Source: Neorhodopirellula pilleata (GTDB lineage: Bacteria; Planctomycetota; Planctomycetia; Pirellulales; Pirellulaceae). Taken from it: a stretch of DNA of 64,000 bases. How positions within the stretch are numbered: position 1 is the stretch's first letter; the number at the start of each line of letters is the position of its first letter. The position numbers were made by a program, and so were the translations under genes. The stretch spans positions 252,743 to 316,742 of the forward strand of contig NZ_SJPM01000010.1 in assembly GCF_007859915.1 (NCBI RefSeq), read 5' to 3'. Under the pieces are notes generated by a model. The model saw nothing but the letters and a program-made list of their open reading frames with translations, searched no databases and had not been told where the DNA came from. Shown here piece by piece: positions 8,245-16,018 of the stretch.

Positions 8245-9489
8245 ATGCTGCGTAGTGAACATTCTCTTGCGGAGATCGACTTTCGTCGTCGAACGATTCA
8301 ACCGGATCGCTTAATGCGGGAACGGGATTCCGCGTACATCGACGCCGTGGATGCGTGCTTAAACCTCTACCGAAATTCGATCGGCGAAGCGCGCCAAGAG
8401 ATCCATCGTGGCGTCGCGGATGTGTTGTCGAGCGTTCCCGGATGTCCCCCCAAGCGGATTGCCGCATTCTGCAAATTGTTCGACGACTCGGCCCGGTACG
8501 AAGCGAACGGCCGGGCGGCCAGCGCATTGCGGTGCCGCGTGTTCGAAGCCGCCTCGCCATTACATCCGATCGTTTCACAACGCGAAGGCATCTTCGAACA
8601 CGACTTGGCGTCGGCTCGACAAATCGTGTGCGAAGCGGTGGGACTGAGTTGGCCGGAGATCGAATCACGCATGTTTGCCGACGTCATCGAGTTGCAACGC
8701 TTGCAGGAGTTTGACGATAAACTCACGCCCATCGATTGGTTATCGGCTTACAACATGGCTCAAACGCAGGCCGCCTTGTACCGGGCGACATCGGTGCGCA
8801 TCGATGCTTGGTCGGATTTCAAAACGATCGCGCGGCATGCCAAGCTCGCGCGACTCATGCACCGCATCGACAAGATCGACCGTCCCGAACCGGGGTTTCG
8901 ATTCCAGCTCGATGGTGCCGGTTCGTGTTTGCGGGAAACGACCCGATACGGGATCGGGTTTGCCAAGTTGTTGCCGAAACTGTTGACGTGTCGACGATGG
9001 CAACTGTCGGCCCGCGTGCTCGGTCCGAACCATCAAGTCTTGCGTTTGGACGTTTCTCCAAAAGATCGCTTGCGATCGCCGCTTCAGCCCGAAGACGATT
9101 TTGATTCCGAATTCGAGAGGCAAGTCGATGCGGCGTGGCAACGCAATCCGCCACCCGCGTGGCGTTTGGAACGCGAGAGCGAATTGTTGGTGCGTGGGCA
9201 GACCGTCTTGACCCCCGATTTCGTGCTGCGTCATGACGACGGGCGAAAGATCTTTTTGGAGGTGATCGGGTTCTGGACGCCGGAGTACTTGCGGGACAAA
9301 TCCGAACGAATGCGTGGTTGGCTCGACGGCGGGCAACAAGATCGTCGTGATCGCTGGTTACTGATGTTTCCTAAAAAGCCGTCCGAGCGCGCCGAAAAAA
9401 TTGCCGAGGTGTTGACTTTGTCTTTCCTCTTGTTTGATCCCAAGCAAGCTCCGTCGGAGTGGATCGCCGCAGTCGAGTCCAAACAGTGA
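8245..9489 (+). CDS. DUF790/Bax1-like nuclease, partner of XPB helicase
   Basis: The 414-residue protein resembles DUF790 family members, including archaeal Bax1, an endonuclease that binds XPB and cuts beside the unwound damage bubble. Visible signatures are LDGAGSCLRETTRYGIGFAKLLP (residues 222-244, given in part) and a C-terminal nuclease-like block: FERQ (290-293), TPDF (323-326, Asp325) and LEVIGFW (338-344, Glu339). Asp325 and Glu339 are the likely metal-binding acids, by analogy with PD-(D/E)XK folds; this is inference. It is coupled to the XPB-like gene (2-bp gap). A dispersed double-hairpin repeat follows its stop. The product probably works in the cytoplasm on damaged DNA. Confidence 0.8.
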   Translation: MLRSEHSLAEIDFRRRTIQPDRLMRERDSAYIDAVDACLNLYRNSIGEARQEIHRGVADVLSSVPGCPPKRIAAFCKLFDDSARYEANGRAASALRCRVFEAASPLHPIVSQREGIFEHDLASARQIVCEAVGLSWPEIESRMFADVIELQRLQEFDDKLTPIDWLSAYNMAQTQAALYRATSVRIDAWSDFKTIARHAKLARLMHRIDKIDRPEPGFRFQLDGAGSCLRETTRYGIGFAKLLPKLLTCRRWQLSARVLGPNHQVLRLDVSPKDRLRSPLQPEDDFDSEFERQVDAAWQRNPPPAWRLERESELLVRGQTVLTPDFVLRHDDGRKIFLEVIGFWTPEYLRDKSERMRGWLDGGQQDRRDRWLLMFPKKPSERAEKIAEVLTLSFLLFDPKQAPSEWIAAVESKQ

Positions 9490-9550
9490 CCTGAGCCGCA
9501 GCGCGATAGAGAAGCGTCCCGCTTAGAACTGCCGGTGAACCGTGTTGAAA

Positions 9551-9675
9551 CTCGTTCCCAGGCTCCCGCCCCTTCTATAGGCCACAAGTCCTCATGGATT
9601 GCTCCCCTGCCAGCTCGTCTGGCAGGAAGCTGAGGTTGGCAAGCTAATTCACCCACGAGACGAGCTCGTGGGGGT
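9551..9675 (+). repeat. Dispersed double-hairpin element, copy 1
   Basis: This 125-bp sequence is closely repeated at 55641-55802. It contains two hairpins with 8-bp stems and 5-nt loops: 9606-9626 (loop CTCGT) and 9652-9672 (loop ACGAG). The two loops are exact reverse complements and could form a kissing interaction. This copy lacks the right terminal arm seen in copy 2. It lies in the gap between the Bax1-like gene and yaaA, two convergent genes; the rest of that gap shows nothing else. Confidence 0.75.
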
Positions 9676-9705
9676 TGGATCAGGCAACTTAATTCCGAAC
9701 GAAAG

Positions 9706-10497
9706 CTAAGTCGCTTGCCTCAAGAACACTGGGACCGAAGACGTCGACGATTTGGGATCATAGCGGTACCCGTCCTCGGCGAACTGCGTTAGCTTTGCTT
9801 CCGTTTTGACTTTGTTTCGGATCACCCACGCCGCCATCGAGCCTCTCGCCTTTTTGGCAAAAAAACTGACGATCGTTGCCTTGCCGTTTTTGACCTCCTT
9901 GAAGGCCGGCGAAACGATCGGTGCGGGCAGTATCGATTTTTTTACAACGCGGAAGTATTCGTTGGACGCCAAGTTCAATAAGAAACGCGAGCGGTTGTGT
10001 TCCATTTGTTCGGCCAAGAGCTTCGTCACGCGATCGCCCCAAAAGGCATAGAGGTCTTTCCCCCAATCACCGTCGAGCGACGTCCCCATTTCCAAACGAT
10101 ACGGCAACATACGGTCGAGCGGCCGCAGCACGCCGTAGAGTCCTGACAGAATGCGGAGTTGTTCTTGGGCGCGTTCGATTTGCAGCGTCGTGAGGGTTTC
10201 CGCCTTCAGACCCTGGTAAACGTCGCCTTGGAACGCGAACAACGCTTCTTTGGATCCTTGTTTGGGGTGAGGTGCCTCCCAGTCTTGGAATCGTTGATGG
10301 TTCAGCTCGGCAAGCGTTTCGCTGATCCCCATCATTTGCCGCAGTCCAGCGGGAGTTTCACGCTTGAGCCGTTCGGCCAATCGCCTGCTTTGATTGATCA
10401 GAACCGGCTGGCGGTCCGACGCGGCGATCTCGGGCAAACGGACGGAAATTTCGGATTCAAAATCCAACGTTTTGGCGGGTGACAGAACGATCAGCAT
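9706..10497 (-). CDS. yaaA: YaaA family peroxide-stress protein
   Basis: The start MLIVLSPAKTLDFE, the segment LSGLYGVLRPLDRMLPYRLEMG and the C-terminal pattern typical of UPF0246/YaaA are all present, and 263 residues is the usual length. In E. coli YaaA lowers intracellular iron and so limits DNA damage during hydrogen peroxide stress; it binds DNA. It is a single gene, convergent with the Bax1-like gene and divergent from the FlgI-like lipoprotein gene. The family assignment is secure, but the role in this organism is by analogy only. Confidence 0.93.
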   Translation of the reverse strand: MLIVLSPAKTLDFESEISVRLPEIAASDRQPVLINQSRRLAERLKRETPAGLRQMMGISETLAELNHQRFQDWEAPHPKQGSKEALFAFQGDVYQGLKAETLTTLQIERAQEQLRILSGLYGVLRPLDRMLPYRLEMGTSLDGDWGKDLYAFWGDRVTKLLAEQMEHNRSRFLLNLASNEYFRVVKKSILPAPIVSPAFKEVKNGKATIVSFFAKKARGSMAAWVIRNKVKTEAKLTQFAEDGYRYDPKSSTSSVPVFLRQAT

Positions 10498-10670
10498 GAT
10501 GTCTTCGATTCGAAAAGTGACGAGTTTCGGCGTGATTTTGGAAGTGGTTTCGGGGCGAGCTTACAAAACGTCTCTTGTGTTCGCGACCACCAATCGGCTA
10601 GCTCCAAGGCAATCACGGCGCTGTTTGGCTCACGCCGATTTGAGACCGCTTCCATTATCCGACCTCAGCT

Positions 10671-12362
10671 ATGCTTTCATCGCGTTTCGGGCTGATTTGC
10701 CTCACGATCCTGCTCGCCGCCGGCGGACTGATGTCGACGGGATGTTCGTCCTTGCTCGACCGCGGCAAGTCCAGCCAAGACGGCGATCCGCATCTAAAAA
10801 AATTGCTTGCCGCCCCCGAGCCGCCGGATTTGGTGCGTGAAGCCGCCGTGGCACAAGGGCTCAACGAAATCAGGATCGATGGCGTCGCCGTCGTCAACCG
10901 GTTGCCGGGGACCGGCGGTCCCGCCCTGCCGTCGGGATTTCGCGATCGGCTGCTCGAAGAGATGAAACGCAACGAAGTCCCCAACCCGAACGAGTATCTC
11001 GAACGTGACGACACCGCCCTCGTCCAAGTCCGTGGGTTGATCCCGCCCGGATCACGCCGGGGCGATCCGATTGATTTGCAAATTCTGACACCGCCGAAAA
11101 CCGAAGCGACCGATCTGCACGGTGGGTGGTTGCTCGACACGCGGCTGCGTCATCAACAAGTCTTGCAAAACAGTGTTCGCAGCAGCGACGTCATGGCGAT
11201 CGGGACGGGACCGATTTTAACGCGGGCGGATTTCGACGGAACCGACGACGCCACACTGCAAGTCACCGGCCGAATCCTCTCGGGTGGAATGGTGCAACTG
11301 GATCGCAAGCTGGGATTGGTTTTGCGTCCGAAGTATCAACACGTCAAGCTGGCCACCGCCATCGCCGACGCCATCAATCGACGCTTTTATTTCTTTGACG
11401 GAACAACTCGCCGTGGCATCGCCAAAGCGATCGAGGACGACTACATCGAATTGGACGTTCATCCACGATACCGGCATCACGAAGAACGGTTCATGGCCGT
11501 CGTTCGCGCGATCGCGGTCGCGCCCGAGTCGACCGGGACGCAGGCCAAACTCGTCGACCTCGCCGAGAAACTTCGCAACCCGCCGACCGCATTCGACGCC
11601 GCGATCCAACTCGAAGCCTTGGGCGAGATGGCGATCCCGACATTGATCGAAGCGACCGAACTGTCCAACCCCGAACTACGTTTCTATGCCGCCGAAGCGC
11701 TCGCCTACTTGGACCGCGTCGAAGCGGTCGCGCCGTTGGTCGAAGGCATCCGAAACCATCCAGCGTTCCGTGCCCCCGCGTTGGCCGCGTTGCAAGGACT
11801 CGCCAATCCGACGGTGGGCAACTCGGTTCGCAAGCTACTCGACGAAGCGAGTCTGGAGACTCGGTACGGTGCGATGGTGACACTGCGTGAACGCAAGGAT
11901 GCCAAAGACTCGCTCGGCGGCGAGAACCTCAAAGGGCAATTCCGCTTGTACGAGATTCCCTCCAAAGGCCCGGCCGCCGTCGTCGTGTCACTCAACCGTA
12001 AACCCGAAATCGTCTTGATGGGCGACGTCGCGCGGCCCGCGATGGAATCATTCTTCATCGGTCCTGCCGGTATGGTGATCCGCCGAATCGAAGGTGAAGC
12101 GACCTCGGCCGGTCGATTCCGCATCAGCCGATTCCGTCCCGGACAAGAAGACGCGTTCGCGGAAATCGAAGGCACTTGGCAAGCGATCTTGCGCGGGATC
12201 ACCGAAGTCGGTGGCGGCTACGGTGACGCCGTGGCGACGTTGCGAATGGCCAAAGAACAAGGCGTCTTGGTCGATCAGTTAGCGTTCGATCCGTTGCCTC
12301 AGTTCCAACGAACATACTACCGCGATGAAGAGACAAGCGAAGACGATGACGACGACGAGTGA
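10671..12362 (+). CDS. Lipoprotein with FlgI (flagellar P-ring)-like N-terminus and HEAT-like repeats
   Basis: The N-terminus has a signal peptide and lipobox (LMSTGC, Cys25), so the mature protein should be a lipoprotein. Residues about 65-230 resemble the P-ring protein FlgI: IDGVAVVNRLPGTGGPALP, then IPPGSRRGDPIDLQI and LHGGWLLDTRL match the FlgI core around its hydrophobic ring motif. Residues about 310-400 form HEAT-like helical repeats (EALGEMAIPTLIEATEL, LRFYAAEALAYL). The C-terminus ends in an acidic tail. No other flagellar gene is nearby. True FlgI has neither a lipobox nor HEAT repeats, so this is probably a planctomycete paralogue that may form an envelope ring. Function is not established. 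Confidence 0.75.
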   Translation: MLSSRFGLICLTILLAAGGLMSTGCSSLLDRGKSSQDGDPHLKKLLAAPEPPDLVREAAVAQGLNEIRIDGVAVVNRLPGTGGPALPSGFRDRLLEEMKRNEVPNPNEYLERDDTALVQVRGLIPPGSRRGDPIDLQILTPPKTEATDLHGGWLLDTRLRHQQVLQNSVRSSDVMAIGTGPILTRADFDGTDDATLQVTGRILSGGMVQLDRKLGLVLRPKYQHVKLATAIADAINRRFYFFDGTTRRGIAKAIEDDYIELDVHPRYRHHEERFMAVVRAIAVAPESTGTQAKLVDLAEKLRNPPTAFDAAIQLEALGEMAIPTLIEATELSNPELRFYAAEALAYLDRVEAVAPLVEGIRNHPAFRAPALAALQGLANPTVGNSVRKLLDEASLETRYGAMVTLRERKDAKDSLGGENLKGQFRLYEIPSKGPAAVVVSLNRKPEIVLMGDVARPAMESFFIGPAGMVIRRIEGEATSAGRFRISRFRPGQEDAFAEIEGTWQAILRGITEVGGGYGDAVATLRMAKEQGVLVDQLAFDPLPQFQRTYYRDEETSEDDDDDE

Positions 12363-12383
12363 GTAATAGCTGTCGGTCGATGT

Positions 12384-12466
12384 CAAACTTAAACTTAAAC
12401 CTCAACTTAAACTTAAACCCAAAGAAGTGAGTTTAAGTTTAAGTTTAAGTTTAAGTTTAAGTTTGA
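12384..12466. repeat. Inverted hexanucleotide (GTTTAA) tandem repeats
   Basis: Left arm 12384-12418 consists of AAACTT-type hexamers with one degenerate unit. Right arm 12431-12466 has five GTTTAA units followed by GTTTGA. The arms are complementary (perfect over at least 15 bp around a 12-bp loop) and so form a long AT-rich hairpin. It lies exactly between two convergent genes, where it could stop transcription from both sides, and as a simple repeat it may vary in length between strains. Confidence 0.85.
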
Positions 12467-12473
12467 AACCGAG

Positions 12474-14498
12474 TTACCGCTTTGTCGGTTGGCCTCGTTT
12501 GCCTTGTTTTCGGTATTTGTTTGGGTTGTCTGCTTTGCCGGTGATCTCGTACAGGAATCGGCTCGGCGTTGTCGGGATCGGTTTGCCCCATTTGCGACGC
12601 GTCAGTGCGAGGGACATCGTTAGCGTGTCTTGGGCGCGGGTGATCCCGACATAGCACAACCGTCGCTCTTCGGCGATGTCGCTTTCGTTGCCGCTCTTGA
12701 CGCTGCGGCTATGAGGCAGGATGCCGTCTTCCATCCCGACCAAGTACACGACCGGGAATTCCAAACCCTTCGCCGCGTGCATCGTTAACAACCACACCGC
12801 GTTCTTCATCGCGAGTTTATCTTTCTCGCTGCCCATCTCGCGACCCGACAAAGCGATCTCACTGAGGAAACCCGACAGATCGGGCTTTTCGCTTTTGTCT
12901 TCGTAAGCGGCGATCGCGTTGGTGACTTCGCCGAGCGATGCCATTCGTGATTCGCGTTCCTCGGGTTGATCGTACATGCGGGCGATCTCTTCGCCATACG
13001 CGGTGCGTTGCAACAGGGTTTCCATCGCCTCCCGCAACGAATCGTTCGCGGCTCGTTGTTGCACGTCGGTGCATAGTTGTTTCAATCCCGCGATACCACG
13101 TTGAGCGGCGGCGGGTAACTCGTCAACGACGGACGCGTCTTGCATGATCTGCCACACCGAAACGCCGCGGGCGACGGCGCGTTCGATCAGCATCCTCGTC
13201 GTCTTGGTGCCCAAGCCCCGGGCAGGCGTGTTAACGATCCGTAGCAACGAGACTTCATCGTCGGGCTGGTCGATCCACTTCAAATACGCGACCATGTCCT
13301 TGACTTCGCGGCGATCAAAGAACGATTGACTTCCCAGCATCACGTAGGGAACGTCGGCCTTACGTAGTTCGGTTTCGAACAGACGCGGTTGTTCGTTGGT
13401 GCGAAACAGGATGGCGATGTTTTTGGGTTGAATGTGTTCGTTGTCGATCAAATGTCTGATCTCGCGAACGATCGTTTCGGCTTCGGTCTGCTCGTCTTTG
13501 TGTTGAACGATGCGAGGCCGTTTGCCCATCGGCAGGTCGGGCTTGAGCACTTTGTCGTGGCGTTCTGTGTTGAACGCGATCAAGGTGTTGGCCATCTGCA
13601 AGATCGCACCGGTGCTGCGATAGTTGTCTTCGAGCCACACGATCTTGGCGTCGGGCCAATCGTTCGAAAAGCTCAGGATGTGACTGACGTCGGCACCTCG
13701 CCAAGCGTAGATCGATTGATCATCGTCACCGACGACGCACAGGTTGCGATGGTCTTGGACGAGTGCCTTGGTGATCCGGTATTGGCTGCCGTTGGTGTCC
13801 TGGTATTCGTCGACGAGGACGTGGTCGTATTTGGACGCTTCGGCGAGCCGGATTTCCTCATGGCCGGTGAGGAGTTCTTCGGTATAGAGCAGAAGATCGT
13901 CGAAATCCATCGCGCCTCGGGCCCGCAGCGCGTTTTGATATCGACGATAACCCGACGCGGCAAAATGTTCTTTGTCGGTGCTCGCGATCATGCCCGCTTG
14001 CTCGGGTTTCACCGACGCGCTTTTCCAGCCGCTGATGATGTTGAGCATGTCCGACGGTTTAATCGCGGTGCCGGGCAAACGTAATTCACGCAAAATTTGC
14101 CGGGCGATGGATTCTTGGTCGCTACGATCGTAGATCGAAAACTTCTTGGGAAACCCGAGCGCGTTGGCGTGTTCCCGCAAGATGCGAACGCACTGTGAAT
14201 GGAACGTGCTGACCATCGGCTTAGGCGTGGCCGGTTCACCACGGCGACGACGTGGTTTGTTTTTGTGACCTAGCAACTCGCCGACGCGATCTTGCATCTC
14301 GCCGGCGGCTTTGTTGGTGAACGTGACCGCCAAGATCCGCTGCGGCTGGGTGCCGTGCTTGATCAAGTTGGCGATCCGAAAGGTCACGACCCGGGTTTTT
14401 CCAGTACCCGCGCCGGCCAAAACCAAAAGCGGTCCGGATAGCGTTTGGACCGCTTCGGCTTGCGGAGGGTTGAGCCCCTCGACGCTGAATCCATTCAA
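12474..14498 (-). CDS. UvrD/PcrA-type superfamily 1 DNA helicase
   Basis: A 3'-5' DNA helicase of about 674 residues acting in repair and replication restart. Seen in order: Walker A LAGAGTGKTR, motif Ia VTFTNKAAGEM, the DFDDLL segment, Walker B VDEYQDTN, motif III VVGDDDQSIYAWRGAD, motif V MHAAKGLEFPVVYLVG and motif VI near YVGITRAQ. The open frame extends upstream through all of rpmA, which cannot be real. The first plausible start after the rpmA stop is TTG at 14498, giving LNGFSVEGLNPPQAEAV, which matches the usual helicase N-terminus. The gene lies 19 bp downstream of rpmA on the same strand, so read-through transcription is likely. Confidence 0.9.
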   Translation of the reverse strand: MNGFSVEGLNPPQAEAVQTLSGPLLVLAGAGTGKTRVVTFRIANLIKHGTQPQRILAVTFTNKAAGEMQDRVGELLGHKNKPRRRRGEPATPKPMVSTFHSQCVRILREHANALGFPKKFSIYDRSDQESIARQILRELRLPGTAIKPSDMLNIISGWKSASVKPEQAGMIASTDKEHFAASGYRRYQNALRARGAMDFDDLLLYTEELLTGHEEIRLAEASKYDHVLVDEYQDTNGSQYRITKALVQDHRNLCVVGDDDQSIYAWRGADVSHILSFSNDWPDAKIVWLEDNYRSTGAILQMANTLIAFNTERHDKVLKPDLPMGKRPRIVQHKDEQTEAETIVREIRHLIDNEHIQPKNIAILFRTNEQPRLFETELRKADVPYVMLGSQSFFDRREVKDMVAYLKWIDQPDDEVSLLRIVNTPARGLGTKTTRMLIERAVARGVSVWQIMQDASVVDELPAAAQRGIAGLKQLCTDVQQRAANDSLREAMETLLQRTAYGEEIARMYDQPEERESRMASLGEVTNAIAAYEDKSEKPDLSGFLSEIALSGREMGSEKDKLAMKNAVWLLTMHAAKGLEFPVVYLVGMEDGILPHSRSVKSGNESDIAEERRLCYVGITRAQDTLTMSLALTRRKWGKPIPTTPSRFLYEITGKADNPNKYRKQGKRGQPTKR

Positions 14499-14517
14499 GA
14501 GTGCTTGCTCAGAAGTC

Positions 14518-14763
14518 TCAGGCGACGTCGATGTTGATTCGACGACCTTCGCGATCGAAACGCACGTGTCCGTCGACGAGAGCAAACAGGGTGTAATCGT
14601 TGCCCATTCCGACGCCCTTGCCGGGGTGGAACTTGGTGCCGACCTGACGAACCAAGATACTGCCGGCGCGAACGGCTTCACCGCCGAATTTCTTCACGCC
14701 ACGACGTTGTGCGTTGCTATCACGACCGTTGCGGCTACTGCCTTGTCCCTTTTTGTGTGCCAT
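14518..14763 (-). CDS. rpmA: 50S ribosomal protein bL27
   Basis: The N-terminus MAHKKGQGSSRNGRDSNAQR and the core GVKKFGGEAVRAGSILVRQ are diagnostic of bL27, which reaches the peptidyl-transferase centre. At 81 residues it is full length. The usual partner rplU (bL21) is not upstream; that position holds an unrelated secreted-protein gene 106 bp away, and the gene downstream is a UvrD-type helicase. The product begins directly with MAHKKG, without the cleavable extension found in some Firmicutes. Confidence 0.97.
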   Translation of the reverse strand: MAHKKGQGSSRNGRDSNAQRRGVKKFGGEAVRAGSILVRQVGTKFHPGKGVGMGNDYTLFALVDGHVRFDREGRRINIDVA

Positions 14764-14869
14764 CGAGCTGTTTCAAGTGTTTCGGTTGAGTTAAATCGGA
14801 GAGAGGGAACCTGCCACAGGCGATCATTGGCCCGCGAACGGTCCTCGCGTGGTTTGCAGTCGGGAGAGA

Positions 14870-15913
14870 TTAGCGGAAGACCCACCGGTAATCAAGGCGT
14901 TCATTGAGCCCATATTTTTTTAGGACATAGGCCTGTTCTGCCGGGTCGTCGAACGCCGGCACGCCGAATCGCACCCGGTCGGCGGTCTGGTCCATCGAAT
15001 CGCCCGGCCGATAGAAGTTCAGCATCAAGGCTTTGCGTCGATAGGGGGCGTCGGCTCCCTCGCCGTCCTGCTCGAATGCGTTGGTCAAACCGAATACGTT
15101 GACGGATAGAAAATCGATGTTCGGGTCGATGTCCACCCAGGTTGCGACGCCCCAAACGCCAGGCGAGTCGTCGTCTTCGGTTCGCGGGATTTTGATCGAC
15201 GAGATGTCGACCGAATTGTACAGACGCGTCGAAATCTGTTCGCGGATCGCGATCCGCTGCATCGCGGTTGGCAAAATTTGATCGGTGAACTTCTTGCCCG
15301 ACTCGTGGTCTTCGAGAACGAACATAGGAAAGAACCGCTTCGTGTTGTAGCTGATCGACTCGATCCGCTTATAGACCGGCGTGTTCGGATTGTCGGCGGC
15401 CGGCCGCAAGTCGCCACCGCGATAACGGACGCGGTAGACCATGTAATGGACCAGTTTGCGTTGCAATCGGCCGTCCGGACGGGGAATATCGAGATAGATC
15501 TGACGCAGCGGTTTGAACGAAAACTCCAAACAGAAGATTTCGCGGCGGAGGATCACCTGTTTGGCCATTTCCTCAAGCGTGCGCGAGCGTGGGTCGAAAT
15601 GAGGCCGCCCTTCGGGGTGATTTCCCGTTTGCCAACTGATTTCCGGATGAGCGTCGATCATCGTCTGCAGCGTCAACGGCCCGTCAAAGGTTTCCTTGGG
15701 GTCCGGAGCGGGTGGAATGACGGTGACCACCCCGGGTGCGAACTGCGTCTGGACCTGGGTCGATTGATCGGCCTTGGCATTGGCGGCCCCTTGAGCCATG
15801 GCGACGGAGGAAACGCCGAACCCGCACGCCAACCAACACGCAGACACCACCCAGCGTGAAAGTCGAGTGCGGAGGAAAACCGCGTTGGTAACTTGAACAG
15901 ATCTGTGCATCAA
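14870..15913 (-). CDS. Secreted protein of unknown function
   Basis: I do not recognise a family. The 347-residue product begins with a basic N-region, a hydrophobic stretch (VVSACWLACGFGVSSVAMAQG) and a likely signal-peptidase site after AMA, so it is probably exported. The mature part is polar and without membrane segments. Conserved-looking blocks include IDAHPEISWQTGNHP, HYMVYRVRYRGGDLRP and YVLKKYGLNERLDYRWVFR at the C-terminus. The gene lies downstream of another exported-protein gene on the same strand (88-bp gap) and upstream of rpmA. Length and context suggest a lineage-specific envelope protein; no activity can be assigned. Confidence 0.6.
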   Translation of the reverse strand: MMHRSVQVTNAVFLRTRLSRWVVSACWLACGFGVSSVAMAQGAANAKADQSTQVQTQFAPGVVTVIPPAPDPKETFDGPLTLQTMIDAHPEISWQTGNHPEGRPHFDPRSRTLEEMAKQVILRREIFCLEFSFKPLRQIYLDIPRPDGRLQRKLVHYMVYRVRYRGGDLRPAADNPNTPVYKRIESISYNTKRFFPMFVLEDHESGKKFTDQILPTAMQRIAIREQISTRLYNSVDISSIKIPRTEDDDSPGVWGVATWVDIDPNIDFLSVNVFGLTNAFEQDGEGADAPYRRKALMLNFYRPGDSMDQTADRVRFGVPAFDDPAEQAYVLKKYGLNERLDYRWVFR

Positions 15914-15994
15914 ATTGCCGGTGGGGGCGGGAACGGAATCGGTGACGCGGTAACGTCACGACGGGGGATGGAAAGGATACGTCCTTCGCCGCCG

Positions 15995-16018
15995 TTCCGG
16001 TTCAACGTTGAACCGGAA
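15995..16018. repeat. Perfect 24-bp palindrome across a stop codon
   Basis: TTCCGGTTCAACGTTGAACCGGAA is fully self-complementary with no loop. It covers the last codons and the TGA of the exported-protein gene ending at 16002. No T-run follows on either strand, so an intrinsic terminator is unlikely. A dimeric-protein binding site is possible. Confidence 0.6.

Noticed and set aside
10671..12362. Evidence for a flagellar locus
   Set aside because: Only a FlgI-like domain is present, fused to HEAT repeats and a lipobox; no other flagellar gene is in the window.
12427..12654. A plus-strand frame beginning with many Leu-Ser repeats
   Set aside because: It arises from translation of the GTTTAA repeat and runs antisense into the helicase gene.
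14499..14681. N-terminal extension of the UvrD-like helicase across rpmA
   Set aside because: The frame overlaps rpmA coding sequence on the same strand; the extension has no helicase similarity, so the start was placed after rpmA.
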